A DNA stretch of 32,617 bases from Sphaerochaetaceae bacterium (GTDB lineage Bacteria > Spirochaetota > Spirochaetia > Sphaerochaetales > Sphaerochaetaceae), in contig JAILRW010000110.1 in assembly GCA_024698005.1 (NCBI GenBank), positions 1-32,617 of the forward strand, given 5' to 3'. The translations under genes and the position numbers were made by a program. The notes below the pieces were generated by a model. It ran no database searches, had not been told where the DNA came from, and worked only from the letters and a program-made list of their open reading frames with translations. This document shows, piece by piece, positions 16,492-25,569 of the stretch (its first letter is position 1; each line of letters opens with the position of its first letter).

Positions 16492-17924
16492 TTTGTCTTA
16501 AAGTAGTTTATTGCTGCATTAAGCACAGCATCATTGTCCATATCAATCTTAGGCCTATCTTCGTATTCCATTTTATTCATGTAGGAGTTCCTGATGAGCT
16601 GCTTTAGAAGCAAAGAAGGAACACCAGAAGCTTCGTTCTCCTTTGCAAACAGTTCCAGGTTTTCCTGTGTTAACTCAGGATGCTCTTTAGTGAAAGCATC
16701 TTCCTTGGCAATACTGTCTTTCAAGAAATCATAGAACGCAACGGTCTCTTTATCTGAATACTCAGGCTCTTTGATTTCAATATCAGGTTCGATTCCAACC
16801 TTGTTGATATCGTTTTTATTAGGTGTCAGGTATGAGGCACTTGTGAACTTTACAAAGCCATCATTCCACTTGAAAACATCCTGCATTACGCCCTTTCCAA
16901 AGGTCTTTGTGCCGATAGTTATTGCCTTTTTATTATCCTTTAAAGCTGCTGTAAGGATTTCACTTGCACTTGCTGTTCCTCCATTTGTGAGGATTGCTAT
17001 ATCGATATCGAGATACTTGGTTCCTGCTGGAGAGGACTGAGATGTTGTATCCTGCCTCTTGGAACCCTCTTTATATTTTACAGTAACGATATCTTTTCCT
17101 CCCTCTAGGAAGACATCGGCAACGAGTACAGCAGTATCTACAGTACCACCACCATTATTTCTGAGATCGAGGATGAGGTGCTTCATTCCCTTTTCTTTCA
17201 GTTTGTCGAGCTCTGCTGTTACAAGAGTATAAGTTGCCTGGTTGAAATCGGTGATAGTGATGTATCCGATATCTGTACCTTCAACAATTGTGCTATCAAC
17301 AGAAGGTCTTGTAATCTTCTCTCTTACAATTGTTACATCGAAGACAGCACTTCCTCTATGGATTGTAAGGACAACAGATTCTCCTTCCTTTCCTCTTATT
17401 TTTTTGCTCGCTTCTGTTGCAGTCATATCAGTGGTGCTTTCCTTGTCGATATGGCTTATGAGGTCGCGGCTTCTTATACCTGCTTTTGCAGCAGGGCTAC
17501 CTGGGAATGGGGACATTATCTGGACCATGTAGGTGTTTGGATCAGAAAAGTCTCTAGCATCGAGCTTGTATTTGGTCAGATAGGTACCAATTCCAACATA
17601 GGTACCATCTATATCCTCTTCAAAATCTTCTGCCTGATCCTTTGCGATGTACTCTGAATATGGATCATCGAGAGCAGAAAGAAGGCCTGAAGTCAGGGAT
17701 TCGTTCACTTTTTCAAGATCGATATCATATAGAAAATAGGTATTGATATATTGGTATAGAGTATTCAGGCCAATAAGAGTGGAGGAAATTCCACTGTTAT
17801 ATATGTTCATGCCCTGACCTGCAGAAGCTGTTCTGGCATAAAGCTCCTTTTCAGGAGAGGCGAAAAGAGAAAGTGTTATGGATAAGGACAGCAAAGCAGC
17901 TGTCAGTGTTTTTCTAATTTGCAT
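16488..17924 (-). CDS. ctpA: S41-family C-terminal processing protease
   Basis: This is an exported serine protease of the Tsp/CtpA family. A signal peptide (about 1-24, ending A-S-P or near it) is followed by a PDZ domain (about 105-195) and the S41 catalytic domain. The catalytic pair is probably Ser319 in N-G-G-T-A-S-A-S-E and Lys344 in T-K-T-F-G-K-G. The conserved L-D-L-R-N-N-G-G-G is at 252-260. The 478-residue length is typical. Such proteases trim C-termini of periplasmic or envelope proteins; the substrate here is unknown. It is first in a two-gene unit with rsmE and divergent from lgt. No Shine-Dalgarno is seen. Confidence 0.93.
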   Translation of the reverse strand: MQIRKTLTAALLSLSITLSLFASPEKELYARTASAGQGMNIYNSGISSTLIGLNTLYQYINTYFLYDIDLEKVNESLTSGLLSALDDPYSEYIAKDQAEDFEEDIDGTYVGIGTYLTKYKLDARDFSDPNTYMVQIMSPFPGSPAAKAGIRSRDLISHIDKESTTDMTATEASKKIRGKEGESVVLTIHRGSAVFDVTIVREKITRPSVDSTIVEGTDIGYITITDFNQATYTLVTAELDKLKEKGMKHLILDLRNNGGGTVDTAVLVADVFLEGGKDIVTVKYKEGSKRQDTTSQSSPAGTKYLDIDIAILTNGGTASASEILTAALKDNKKAITIGTKTFGKGVMQDVFKWNDGFVKFTSASYLTPNKNDINKVGIEPDIEIKEPEYSDKETVAFYDFLKDSIAKEDAFTKEHPELTQENLELFAKENEASGVPSLLLKQLIRNSYMNKMEYEDRPKIDMDNDAVLNAAINYFKTK

Positions 17925-17930
17925 AGCATT

Positions 17931-17936
17931 ATGATA
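17931..17936 (-). promoter_or_regulatory. Candidate -10 for leaderless ctpA
   Basis: On the minus strand TATCAT lies exactly 6 nt before the ATG at 17924. The -35 at 17 nt reads TTTATA, a partial match. The overlapping CATAAT is an alternative -10 but too close to the ATG. Confidence 0.35.
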
Positions 17937-17976
17937 ATTAAAATTGCAATCCCTATAAAGACTGTTTTTCCTATGA

Positions 17977-18005
17977 TTGAAAACAGATGGTAAGATTATT
18001 ACACT
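17977..18005 (+). promoter_or_regulatory. Promoter for a leaderless lgt mRNA
   Basis: TTGAAA (17977-17982), a 17-nt spacer and TACACT (18000-18005) end 6 nt before the lgt ATG at 18012. No ribosome site lies between promoter and ATG, so the mRNA is predicted to start at the ATG. Confidence 0.55.
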
Positions 18006-18011
18006 TTATAT

Positions 18012-18980
18012 ATGCTACCTCTGTATATAAATTACCCATCTTTCATAAAACCGGAAATTTTTTCATTTTTACCTATAAGATGGTATTCCTTGATGTATAT
18101 CGTTGCCTTCTTCGTATCGCTTGTGCTTTTTAAGCACCTAGCGAAGAAGGAAGCGTTCCTTAATAAAGACGAAGTAGAAAATATAATGATTGCAGGCTTC
18201 CTTGGACTTATTATCTTTTCTAGAATATTCTCCTGTCTTTTCTATTCTGATTGGAGATTCTATCTTACTCATCCATTACACATGTTCTGGCCATTTGAAG
18301 GAGGCAAGTTCGTAGGACTGCCTGGCATGAGCTATCATGGAGGATTGTTTGGTTGTGTCGTTGGAGTATACCTCTACTGCAAGAAAAAGAAATTCAATGC
18401 TTTGAAGGTTGGAGACTTTGCAGTAGCTGTTGTGCCTTTCGGCTACACCTTTGGAAGACTTGGAAACTTTATAAATGAAGAGCTCTATGGAAGAGTTACC
18501 ACCTCTTCTTTAGGTATGATTTTCCCTGGAGCAAAGAGATTTGATACCAACCTTGAATGGGTAAAGGCTGTTGCAAATAAAGTTGGACTTGAGATAGTTC
18601 CAAACTCCTATATAAACCTGCCTAGACACCCATCACAGCTCTATGAAGCCCTCTTTGAAGGCTTGATCACTGGAATAATTATCTATTTCATAGCACGTCC
18701 TTTCTTCAAGAAGAACAACTTCAAAGATGGTTCTGCTGTAGGCCTTTATCTAATTCTGTACGGTTTCTTTAGATTCCTTATTGAATACTGCAGACAGCCA
18801 GATGCTGATATTGGATATGTGATTGCATTGGGTGAGAAGAGTGACAATATCGCTCTCTTCCAATCATTCTTGAATATTTCAAAGGGGCAGATCTTCTGTC
18901 TTTTGATGATAATCATAGGACTAATTATGATGTTGATAGTCAACAGAAAAGGAAATAACAATGTCAAAAAATATAGATGA
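18012..18980 (+). CDS. lgt: Prolipoprotein diacylglyceryl transferase
   Basis: Lgt is a membrane enzyme that transfers diacylglycerol from phosphatidylglycerol to the lipobox cysteine of prelipoproteins. The 322-residue protein has several hydrophobic segments and the signature G-R-L-G-N-F-I-N-E-E (148-157). It also carries S-Y-H-G-G (107-111), matching the conserved catalytic-region His-Gly, and H-P-S-Q-L-Y-E (about 206-212). The last 20 nt overlap pepP in another frame, so lgt and pepP form one unit. Its ATG lacks a Shine-Dalgarno and sits right after a promoter, suggesting leaderless translation. Confidence 0.96.
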   Translation: MLPLYINYPSFIKPEIFSFLPIRWYSLMYIVAFFVSLVLFKHLAKKEAFLNKDEVENIMIAGFLGLIIFSRIFSCLFYSDWRFYLTHPLHMFWPFEGGKFVGLPGMSYHGGLFGCVVGVYLYCKKKKFNALKVGDFAVAVVPFGYTFGRLGNFINEELYGRVTTSSLGMIFPGAKRFDTNLEWVKAVANKVGLEIVPNSYINLPRHPSQLYEALFEGLITGIIIYFIARPFFKKNNFKDGSAVGLYLILYGFFRFLIEYCRQPDADIGYVIALGEKSDNIALFQSFLNISKGQIFCLLMIIIGLIMMLIVNRKGNNNVKKYR

Positions 18981-20730
18981 AAGAGTTAAAGCGCTTAGAA
19001 GGCTTATGAAAGCAGAAGGGATTTCTGCTTACTATATAACTGGTACAGATCCTCATCAGAGCGAATATGTCTCTCCCAGATGGAGAACTAGAGCCTTTAT
19101 TTCAGGCTTCACAGGCAGTGCTGGTTCTGTCTTGATTACAGAAGATAAGGCGCTGTTATGGGTAGATAGCAGATATTATATCCAGGGCGCAAGCGAGATT
19201 GAGAATAGCGAATTTATCCTCATGAAGATTGAGGAGCTCTCTCCAGAAACTTACATGGAAGAAAACTTGGAGAAGGGTGCTGTACTTGGTATCGAGGAAA
19301 GAAGTGTCAGCATTAACTCCTTTCTCTTTTTAAAAGAGCTTCTAGCAAGAAGAGATATCGAGGTTGTAACAACAAAAGATCTGCTTTCTTCTCTTTGGCA
19401 GGACCGTCCTTCTGCTCCTGTCACTAAGCTTCGCTTGGTAGATGTTGCATATGCAGGACTGACTAGAGAGGACAAACTCGAAAGGGTTCGCTCTGTGCTC
19501 GAGAAAAAGGGTGTAGATTTCACCTTTATAACTTCTATCGATGATATCGCATGGCTTACCAATCTTCGTGGAGATGATATTCTCTACAATCCTGTTTTCC
19601 TCTCTTTTGCCTTTGTCGATAAAACCAAGGCAGTGCTCTTTACAGCTAAAGAGCGCTTTGATGAAAAGGTAAGAGCAGAAATCGAGAAGTGCTTCGAGAT
19701 AAGGGAGTATGAAGAGGCCTATACACTTCTTCCTTCCATTGCACATGGCAAGGCCTACTTTGATAGCACAAAGGTGAATATGGGCTTTTTCTCTGTGTTC
19801 GAAAAAGCTTTTTTTACTGGTATTGATATAACCACAACCTTGAAGGCAAGAAAGAACATGATAGAGCTCAGAGGTATGAGACGAGCTCATAAGCTTGACG
19901 GAATAGCATTTGCAAACTTTATGGCAAATCTTGATACAGAACCGGATGGTTCTTTATCTGAAATAGATGTATCTAATGCATTTGAAGCACAAAGAGATAG
20001 GCTAGAAGGCTATCTTGGGCCATCATTTGCTCCAATTTCTGCCTTTGCTGAAAATGGTGCAATTGTGCACTATAGCGCTACAAAAGAGTCAAATAGAAAG
20101 ATTGATAAGGATGGACTACTTGTTCTGGATACTGGCTCCCAGTTCTATTTTGGGATGACTGATCTGACAAGAACCCTCCTTTTTGGAAAGGCCACCAGAG
20201 AAGAGAAGATTGACTACACGTTGGTTCTCAAGGGTCATTTGGCACTTGCATCTCAGCGTTTTATAAAGGGCACAAGAGGGTATCAGCTCGATATACTTGC
20301 CCACCAATACCTTTGGACTGCTGGCATGACCTATTCTCATGGAACTGGTCATGGTGTTGGCTGCAATTTGAATGTTCATGAGGGGCCAATGAGAATTTCT
20401 CCTGCTCCAATCGATGTTCCTCTTGAAGAAGGTATGGTCCTTTCTGATGAACCAGGTGTTTACAAGGAAAACAGACATGGCGTAAGGATTGAAAACCTTG
20501 TAGCTGTCCAGAAGGATGTTACAACAGAGTTCGGTGAGTTTTTGTCTTTTGAAGTGCTTTCACTTGTTCCATATGAGAAAGAGCTAATAGAGACCAATCT
20601 CCTTACAGACAACGAGATAAAGCTTATCAATGCATATCACGAGTGGGTTAGAGATGAACTTATCGACGAAGTAGATGAAAAGGCAAAAGCTTGGCTAGAG
20701 AAGGCAACTTCTCCACTAGTTAGAGTGTAG
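18961..20730 (+). CDS. pepP: Xaa-Pro aminopeptidase (M24B)
   Basis: This metallopeptidase removes N-terminal residues preceding proline. The 589-residue protein has the long three-domain architecture of eukaryotic-type aminopeptidase P, longer than E. coli PepP. The C-terminal pita-bread domain carries the metal ligands D390 (L-V-L-D-T-G-S), D401 (M-T-D-L-T-R), H464 (S-H-G-T-G-H-G-V-G), E497 (S-D-E-P-G) and E511 (R-I-E-N-L). No signal peptide is seen, so it is cytoplasmic. AGGA lies before the ATG, which is inside the lgt 3' end. Confidence 0.95.
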   Translation: MSKNIDERVKALRRLMKAEGISAYYITGTDPHQSEYVSPRWRTRAFISGFTGSAGSVLITEDKALLWVDSRYYIQGASEIENSEFILMKIEELSPETYMEENLEKGAVLGIEERSVSINSFLFLKELLARRDIEVVTTKDLLSSLWQDRPSAPVTKLRLVDVAYAGLTREDKLERVRSVLEKKGVDFTFITSIDDIAWLTNLRGDDILYNPVFLSFAFVDKTKAVLFTAKERFDEKVRAEIEKCFEIREYEEAYTLLPSIAHGKAYFDSTKVNMGFFSVFEKAFFTGIDITTTLKARKNMIELRGMRRAHKLDGIAFANFMANLDTEPDGSLSEIDVSNAFEAQRDRLEGYLGPSFAPISAFAENGAIVHYSATKESNRKIDKDGLLVLDTGSQFYFGMTDLTRTLLFGKATREEKIDYTLVLKGHLALASQRFIKGTRGYQLDILAHQYLWTAGMTYSHGTGHGVGCNLNVHEGPMRISPAPIDVPLEEGMVLSDEPGVYKENRHGVRIENLVAVQKDVTTEFGEFLSFEVLSLVPYEKELIETNLLTDNEIKLINAYHEWVRDELIDEVDEKAKAWLEKATSPLVRV

Positions 20731-20750
20731 CTATTTATACAAATTAGAAA

Positions 20751-20756
20751 TATAAT
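20751..20756 (+). promoter_or_regulatory. Candidate -10 for gpmI
   Basis: A perfect TATAAT lies in the 53-nt gap before gpmI, 27 nt before its ATG. No clear -35 is present at 17-18 nt. A GAGG ribosome site follows before the ATG. Confidence 0.45.
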
Positions 20757-20783
20757 AGGACAAACATAAAGAGGAAATTAATA

Positions 20784-22430
20784 ATGGTTGAAGCCCTAAA
20801 GAAAAATGGAAAGATTTCCCGTAAGGGACCAGTCGTTCTCGTCATCATGGATGGCGTTGGTTTTGGTAAGTATAAGGATGGCGACGCTGTTGCAGCTGCT
20901 ATGACAAAGAATCTTGATAAGCTCTATAACGCTTATCCTTGGACCAAGCTCAAGGCTCACGGTCTTGCAGTAGGTCTTCCTTCTGATGCAGACATGGGTA
21001 ACAGTGAAGTTGGTCACAATGCAATGGGTTGTGGTCGTGTATTCAGCCAGGGTGCTGCTCTTGTTTCCGAGTCTATCAGCTCTGGCAAGATGTTCGAGGG
21101 CGAGACCTGGAAGAAGCTTGCAGGAAATGCCGCTAGAAAGGGTTCAACACTTCACTTCATCGGTCTTCTTTCCGATGGTAATGTTCACTCTCATATTGAC
21201 CACTTGAAGGCTATGGTAGAGAGAGCCAAGAAGGATGGTGTCAAGAAGGTTAGAGTCCACGCTCTTTTAGATGGCAGAGACGTAGGAGAAATGAGTGCTT
21301 TCGATTATTTCGATCCATTCCAGAGCTTCCTTGAAAGTCTCAATGATGAATCCTTCGATGCAAGAATTGCATCCGGTGGTGGCAGAATGGTCATCACAAT
21401 GGACCGTTACAATGCAAACTGGGATATGGTCAAGAAGGGCTGGGAGACTCACGTCTTAGGTGAAGGCAGACAGTTTGCATCTGCTCACGAAGCTATCGAG
21501 ACACTCAGAAATGAAACTGGTGCGATCGATCAGGATCTTCCTCCATTCGTCGTTGCTGAAAACGGCAAGCCTGTTGGAACTATCGAAGATGGTGACTCTG
21601 TTATCCTTTATAACTTCCGTGGTGACCGTGCTCTCGAAATTACAAAGGCCTTTGAGGCTAAGGAGCTCAGTGAGTTCGATAGAAAGAGAGTTCCACAGGT
21701 CGAGTATGCTGGCATGATGGAATATGATGGAGACCTCCATGTTCCTGCTCAGTACCTCGTATCTCCTCCATCAATCGACAGAACAATGGCAGAGTACCTC
21801 TGTGCTACAGGCATCAAGCAGTTCTCTATCTCCGAGACACAGAAGTTTGGCCATGTAACTTACTTCTTCAATGGTAACAAGACTGGCAAGTTCGATGAGA
21901 AGCTGGAAGAGTATGTAGAGGTTCCTTCCGATATCGTTCCTTTCGAGCAGAGACCTTGGATGAAGTGTGCTGAGATCGCAGACAGAGTTATCAAGGAAGT
22001 CGAGAGCGGAAAGTGGGATCTTATCAAGCTCAACTTCCCAAACGGTGATATGGTTGGCCACACTGGTGTATTCGAAGCAGTTGTCTGCTCTATGGAAGGC
22101 ATGGACCTTCAGATTGGTAGAATTTGGGAAGCTGTTTCAAAGGCTGGTGGTGTAATGGTCGTTACTGCAGACCACGGTAATGCTGATGATATGTACGAGC
22201 ACGGTAAGGATGGTTCTCTCAAGCTCAAGAAGGATGGAGAACCTAAGAGTAAGACAAGCCATTCTCTCAATCCAGTTCCTTGTATCGTATGTGACTCTGC
22301 TTACAATGGTGAGTACTCCAAGGAGCTTAAGACAGGTCTTGGTATTTCTTCCATCCCTGCAACACTTATGAACTTCCTTGGATATGATGCTCCTGCAGAT
22401 TATGATCCTTCTGTAATTACATTGAATTAA
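20784..22430 (+). CDS. gpmI: Cofactor-independent phosphoglycerate mutase
   Basis: This is a glycolytic enzyme interconverting 3- and 2-phosphoglycerate with two metal ions (alkaline phosphatase superfamily). The 548 residues include metal-binding M-D-G-V-G (D23) and the phosphoserine site D-M-G-N-S-E-V-G-H-N (Ser74). V-L-L-D-G-R-D-V is read here as A-L-L-D-G-R-D-V, and the C-terminal T-A-D-H-G-N-A-D metal site is present. It uses CTC, GGT, AAG and TTC codons far more than neighbouring genes, as expected for a highly expressed glycolytic gene. It ends at a run of three hairpins. Confidence 0.97.
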   Translation: MVEALKKNGKISRKGPVVLVIMDGVGFGKYKDGDAVAAAMTKNLDKLYNAYPWTKLKAHGLAVGLPSDADMGNSEVGHNAMGCGRVFSQGAALVSESISSGKMFEGETWKKLAGNAARKGSTLHFIGLLSDGNVHSHIDHLKAMVERAKKDGVKKVRVHALLDGRDVGEMSAFDYFDPFQSFLESLNDESFDARIASGGGRMVITMDRYNANWDMVKKGWETHVLGEGRQFASAHEAIETLRNETGAIDQDLPPFVVAENGKPVGTIEDGDSVILYNFRGDRALEITKAFEAKELSEFDRKRVPQVEYAGMMEYDGDLHVPAQYLVSPPSIDRTMAEYLCATGIKQFSISETQKFGHVTYFFNGNKTGKFDEKLEEYVEVPSDIVPFEQRPWMKCAEIADRVIKEVESGKWDLIKLNFPNGDMVGHTGVFEAVVCSMEGMDLQIGRIWEAVSKAGGVMVVTADHGNADDMYEHGKDGSLKLKKDGEPKSKTSHSLNPVPCIVCDSAYNGEYSKELKTGLGISSIPATLMNFLGYDAPADYDPSVITLN

Positions 22431-22450
22431 GGCATAAAAGCTTAAGTGAT

Positions 22451-22480
22451 GACCGCTGTCTCTGGATGGCGGTCTTTCTT
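22451..22480 (+). terminator. Rho-independent terminator of gpmI
   Basis: A 6-bp GC-rich stem (22451-22456 with 22469-22474) is followed by a T-rich run. It lies 21 nt after the gpmI stop. Confidence 0.7.
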
Positions 22481-22502
22481 TATCTCTTTTCAAGATAAAG
22501 AA
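22476..22502. repeat. Extra stem-loop between two terminators
   Basis: A perfect 10-bp AT-rich stem (22476-22485 with 22493-22502) lies between the gpmI terminator and the terminator of the opposing TRAP operon. It uses the T run of the first and the A run that becomes the T run of the second, so it may be a by-product of the two. Confidence 0.5.
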
Positions 22503-22530
22503 AAAGGCTTTCACAATTAAGTGAAAGCCT
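22498..22530 (-). terminator. Rho-independent terminator of the TRAP operon
   Basis: On the minus strand a perfect 10-bp stem (22521-22530 with 22505-22514) and 6-nt loop are followed by a T run (complement of A22499-A22505). It lies 22 nt after the permease stop codon. Confidence 0.9.
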
Positions 22531-22552
22531 AAGAGCATCATATTATAATCAA

Positions 22553-24487
22553 TCAGGCAATTGCCTTCTTTGATTTTGAATTGATAAATATTACCAGTAC
22601 AACTCCAAGGATACCTAATGTATCAGTAACTGTTCCTGGGAATATAAGCATCAGACCTGCAAGTGCAGAGCAGATTCTGAGCCAGGTTTGCATCTTGGTG
22701 CGATAGAAGCCTTCAAGAGCCATTGATACACCAAAGAGACCAACCATGCTGGTAATTATACCCTGAATAGCCTTAAGTGCGCCCTGATCCATCAAGAGCA
22801 TTGATGGGTTGAAGCAGAATACGTAAGGAACAATGAAAGCTGCAATAGCTAACTTTGTTGCATTGATTGCTGTCTTCATTGGATCAGACTTGGCAATTGC
22901 AGAACCTGCATAGGCCGCTAACGCAACCGGAGGCGTTATATCTGCAACGATTCCGAAGTAGAATACAAAGAAGTGAGCAGCAACACGAGGAATGCCCAAG
23001 GTAATGAGAATAGGTGCAGTTGTGGATGCCATAATACAGTAGTTTGCTGTAGTAGGAACACCCATACCAAGGATGATACAGCTGACCATTGTCAAGAAGA
23101 GAGCAATAAAGAGACCCAATGCTGGGTTTGGAATGCTCTGGCTAATTGAAACAATAGTACTGATCAAGCGGGATGCAAGACCTGTGACGGTGATACAACC
23201 TGCAACCATACCTGCCATAGAACATGCGACGATAACAGTAATACAGCTTCTTCCACCTGCGGAGAGTGATTCATAGGTCATTGCAAGAGACTTCTTTACA
23301 GTGCCTTTAAAGTTCTTCTCTTCCTTAGCGTTATTTGGGATAGCAACTAGAATAGCAATTGCAATCGCAAGTGTTGCTGAGTAAGCCAAAGATCTGATAT
23401 TGGCAGAAACCAACCATACCAAGATAACGAGAGGAAGCAGAAGATAAAGCTGCCTGGCAAGAATTCTCAGCTTTGGAAGCTTATCTCTACTTGTACCCTT
23501 AAGTCCGAGCTTCTTTGCCTCAAGGTGTACTGAAATAAAGATTCCAGAGAAGTAAAGAGCTGCTGGGAGGATTGCCCAGAGAGCAACGCGCATGTATGGC
23601 TCGCCCATGTACTCAGACATGAGGAATGCGGCTGCACCCATGATAGGAGGCATGATCTGTCCACCTGTGGATGCGACCGACTCGACAGCACCTGCAACTG
23701 CAGATCTGTAGCCATTTCTCTTCATCAGAGGGATGGTGAAAGAGCCTGTGGATACTACGTTGGCAACACAGCTTCCGGAGATAGTTCCGAAGAGCGCACT
23801 TCCAACGACTGCCATCTTTGCAGGACCACCGCGCTTTCTGCCGGTGATGGCGATTGCGAAGTCCTGGAAGATCTTGTCGGCGCCGGAGGCGTTGAGGAAG
23901 GCTGCGAACATCAGAAAGAGGAATACGTTGTTCGCACAGGTAGCTGTCGGTGTTCCGTAGATACCGCGGTCGGAGAAGAGAGCGAAGATTATTCTCTTGA
24001 ATGTCAGCTGTCTGTTTCCGAAGAGACCGGGAATCCTATGTGCAATCAGGGCATAGCCGATTGCAACGAGAGCGATGATAGGCAGAGCAAGGCCAAGGGT
24101 CCTTCTTGCGGACTCGAGGATGATCAGGACGAGGACGATACCAAAGAAGTAGATCATCTTGTTCGTCATGACGCTGTTCTGCATGTCATCGACGTATGCG
24201 TCGAAGTTGAGAATTACATAAAGTGATGCAACTACCCCAAGGATTATGATGGCCCAGTCGACGATATGGCATATCGTATGGACGGCCTTGCTGGCCTCTG
24301 GCCTCTTGCGGTCAAGTGGGTAGTAGAGGAATATCAGGACTATGGCGACCATTACATGCAGCGCATAGAACTTGATACTTGGCATTCTTGCGAAGGTGAA
24401 CTGCCCGATGTGGAATGCAATTGTATATAGAGATACCAGGAGAATGACATACCTGACAAACTTCTGATATAGACCTTCTGTTTTCAT
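22553..24487 (-). CDS. Fused TRAP transporter permease (TAXI type)
   Basis: This is the membrane part of a sodium-driven TRAP transporter in which the small (DctQ-like) and large (DctM-like) subunits are one protein. The 644 residues are highly hydrophobic throughout. The conserved DctM motifs G-T-I-S-G-S-C-V-A-N-V-V-S-T-G-S-F-T-I-P and S-T-G-G-Q-I-M-P-P-I-M-G-A-A-A-F are present (roughly residues 230-290), with more membrane segments to the C-terminus. It lies after the TAXI receptor gene, separated by a stem-loop, and has its own AGGAG site. The substrate is unknown. TAXI-linked TRAP systems usually carry small organic anions such as dicarboxylates or glutamate. Confidence 0.95.
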   Translation of the reverse strand: MKTEGLYQKFVRYVILLVSLYTIAFHIGQFTFARMPSIKFYALHVMVAIVLIFLYYPLDRKRPEASKAVHTICHIVDWAIIILGVVASLYVILNFDAYVDDMQNSVMTNKMIYFFGIVLVLIILESARRTLGLALPIIALVAIGYALIAHRIPGLFGNRQLTFKRIIFALFSDRGIYGTPTATCANNVFLFLMFAAFLNASGADKIFQDFAIAITGRKRGGPAKMAVVGSALFGTISGSCVANVVSTGSFTIPLMKRNGYRSAVAGAVESVASTGGQIMPPIMGAAAFLMSEYMGEPYMRVALWAILPAALYFSGIFISVHLEAKKLGLKGTSRDKLPKLRILARQLYLLLPLVILVWLVSANIRSLAYSATLAIAIAILVAIPNNAKEEKNFKGTVKKSLAMTYESLSAGGRSCITVIVACSMAGMVAGCITVTGLASRLISTIVSISQSIPNPALGLFIALFLTMVSCIILGMGVPTTANYCIMASTTAPILITLGIPRVAAHFFVFYFGIVADITPPVALAAYAGSAIAKSDPMKTAINATKLAIAAFIVPYVFCFNPSMLLMDQGALKAIQGIITSMVGLFGVSMALEGFYRTKMQTWLRICSALAGLMLIFPGTVTDTLGILGVVLVIFINSKSKKAIA

Positions 24488-24517
24488 AATAGCTCCTGAA
24501 AGAGGAAGAGATCAAAA

Positions 24518-24544
24518 GCATGCATGGCATAGGACCATGCATGC
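24518..24544 (-). terminator. Intercistronic stem-loop between receptor and permease
   Basis: A perfect 10-bp stem (24518-24527 with 24535-24544) with a 7-nt loop, followed on minus by only four T residues. It lies 13 nt after the receptor stop and before the permease ribosome site. It could be a partial terminator or an mRNA-stabilising element that makes receptor more abundant than permease. Confidence 0.7.
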
Positions 24545-24557
24545 CTTCAAGATTTGA

Positions 24558-25532
24558 TCAGCGGAGTGAATCTGGGATCTTGACACCCTTCTCGTCAAGA
24601 TACTTGATTACGCCAGGATGAAGCTTGACATTGAAGTAGACCTCATTCTCTGGGGTGACGTTGGTAAGTCCCTTGTAGACCTGTACGAGCGCTGGGTTGT
24701 TCTCGAAGAGGGTCTTTGCGATGTCATAGACATCCTGCTCTGAAAGCTTTGCAGAACAGACTGCGAAGTTCCATTCGGTGACGGTATCGTACTCTTCGGT
24801 AACGCCCTTGTAAGCGCCCTTAGGCATCTTTGCTGCAGTGTAGAATGGCTTCTGGCTGATCAGGAACTCCTGCTGCTCCTTTGTAAGGCCGATGAAGTGC
24901 AGAGGTGTGGAAGCCTCGAGCTCGGCGATAGCTGGGAATGGTGGGAGTGAGAAGAGCAGAGCTGCATCGATATTGCCCTGGGAGACAGCTGTAGCTGTAG
25001 CACCGTGGCCATCGTTGAAGATGTTTGCTGGGTTGATGTTCATCTTGGGAAGGAGCTCACGGAAGATCTTGTCCATTGCCATACCCTTGGAACCGAAGCC
25101 TACGGTCTTGCCGTTGAAGTCCTCGAGGGTCTTGACTGGGTTGGAGTCCAGAGCGTAGATGGTGAGATAGGATGGGTAGAGAGGGAGGAAGCCTCTGATG
25201 TTCTCCATTGGCTTGCCGCTTGTAAGCTGGCCAGAGAGGCCCTGCTCGATGGAGGAAGCCATTGCGATACCGAAGTCAGCATCGCCATTCTCGATGAGAA
25301 CGAGGTTGGCAGAGCCGCCACCAGTCTCTTCACCTGTTACGATGAATCTGTCCGGGAAGAGGTTTGTGATTGTGTTTGCAAGGCCTGCGCCTACTACATA
25401 GAAGTTACCACCGGAAGAACCTGTTGCGAATGTGAGACGCTTTGGTGCTGCAGCACCGGACTCACCTGAACCATTAGCCATCAGCTGGAAAGCAAGCAGA
25501 GCGACCAGCATGATCAGAAATAGCTTCTTCAT
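24558..25532 (-). CDS. TAXI-family TRAP substrate-binding protein
   Basis: This is the periplasmic receptor that captures substrate for the TRAP permease. The 324 residues begin with a signal peptide (K-K-L-F then hydrophobic 5-18, ending near M-A-N-G-S-G). There is no lipobox cysteine, so it should be a soluble periplasmic protein. The mature start T-F-A-T-G-S-S-G-G-N-F-Y-V-V-G-A-G-L-A is the characteristic TAXI ligand-binding opening. AAGGAG precedes the ATG. It lies 37 nt after the PPC-domain gene and just before the fused permease, the standard TAXI arrangement. The ligand cannot be read from the sequence. Confidence 0.95.
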   Translation of the reverse strand: MKKLFLIMLVALLAFQLMANGSGESGAAAPKRLTFATGSSGGNFYVVGAGLANTITNLFPDRFIVTGEETGGGSANLVLIENGDADFGIAMASSIEQGLSGQLTSGKPMENIRGFLPLYPSYLTIYALDSNPVKTLEDFNGKTVGFGSKGMAMDKIFRELLPKMNINPANIFNDGHGATATAVSQGNIDAALLFSLPPFPAIAELEASTPLHFIGLTKEQQEFLISQKPFYTAAKMPKGAYKGVTEEYDTVTEWNFAVCSAKLSEQDVYDIAKTLFENNPALVQVYKGLTNVTPENEVYFNVKLHPGVIKYLDEKGVKIPDSLR

Positions 25533-25569
25533 ACTTATATTTCTCCTTAAGTTGATTATTTTATTCAGT

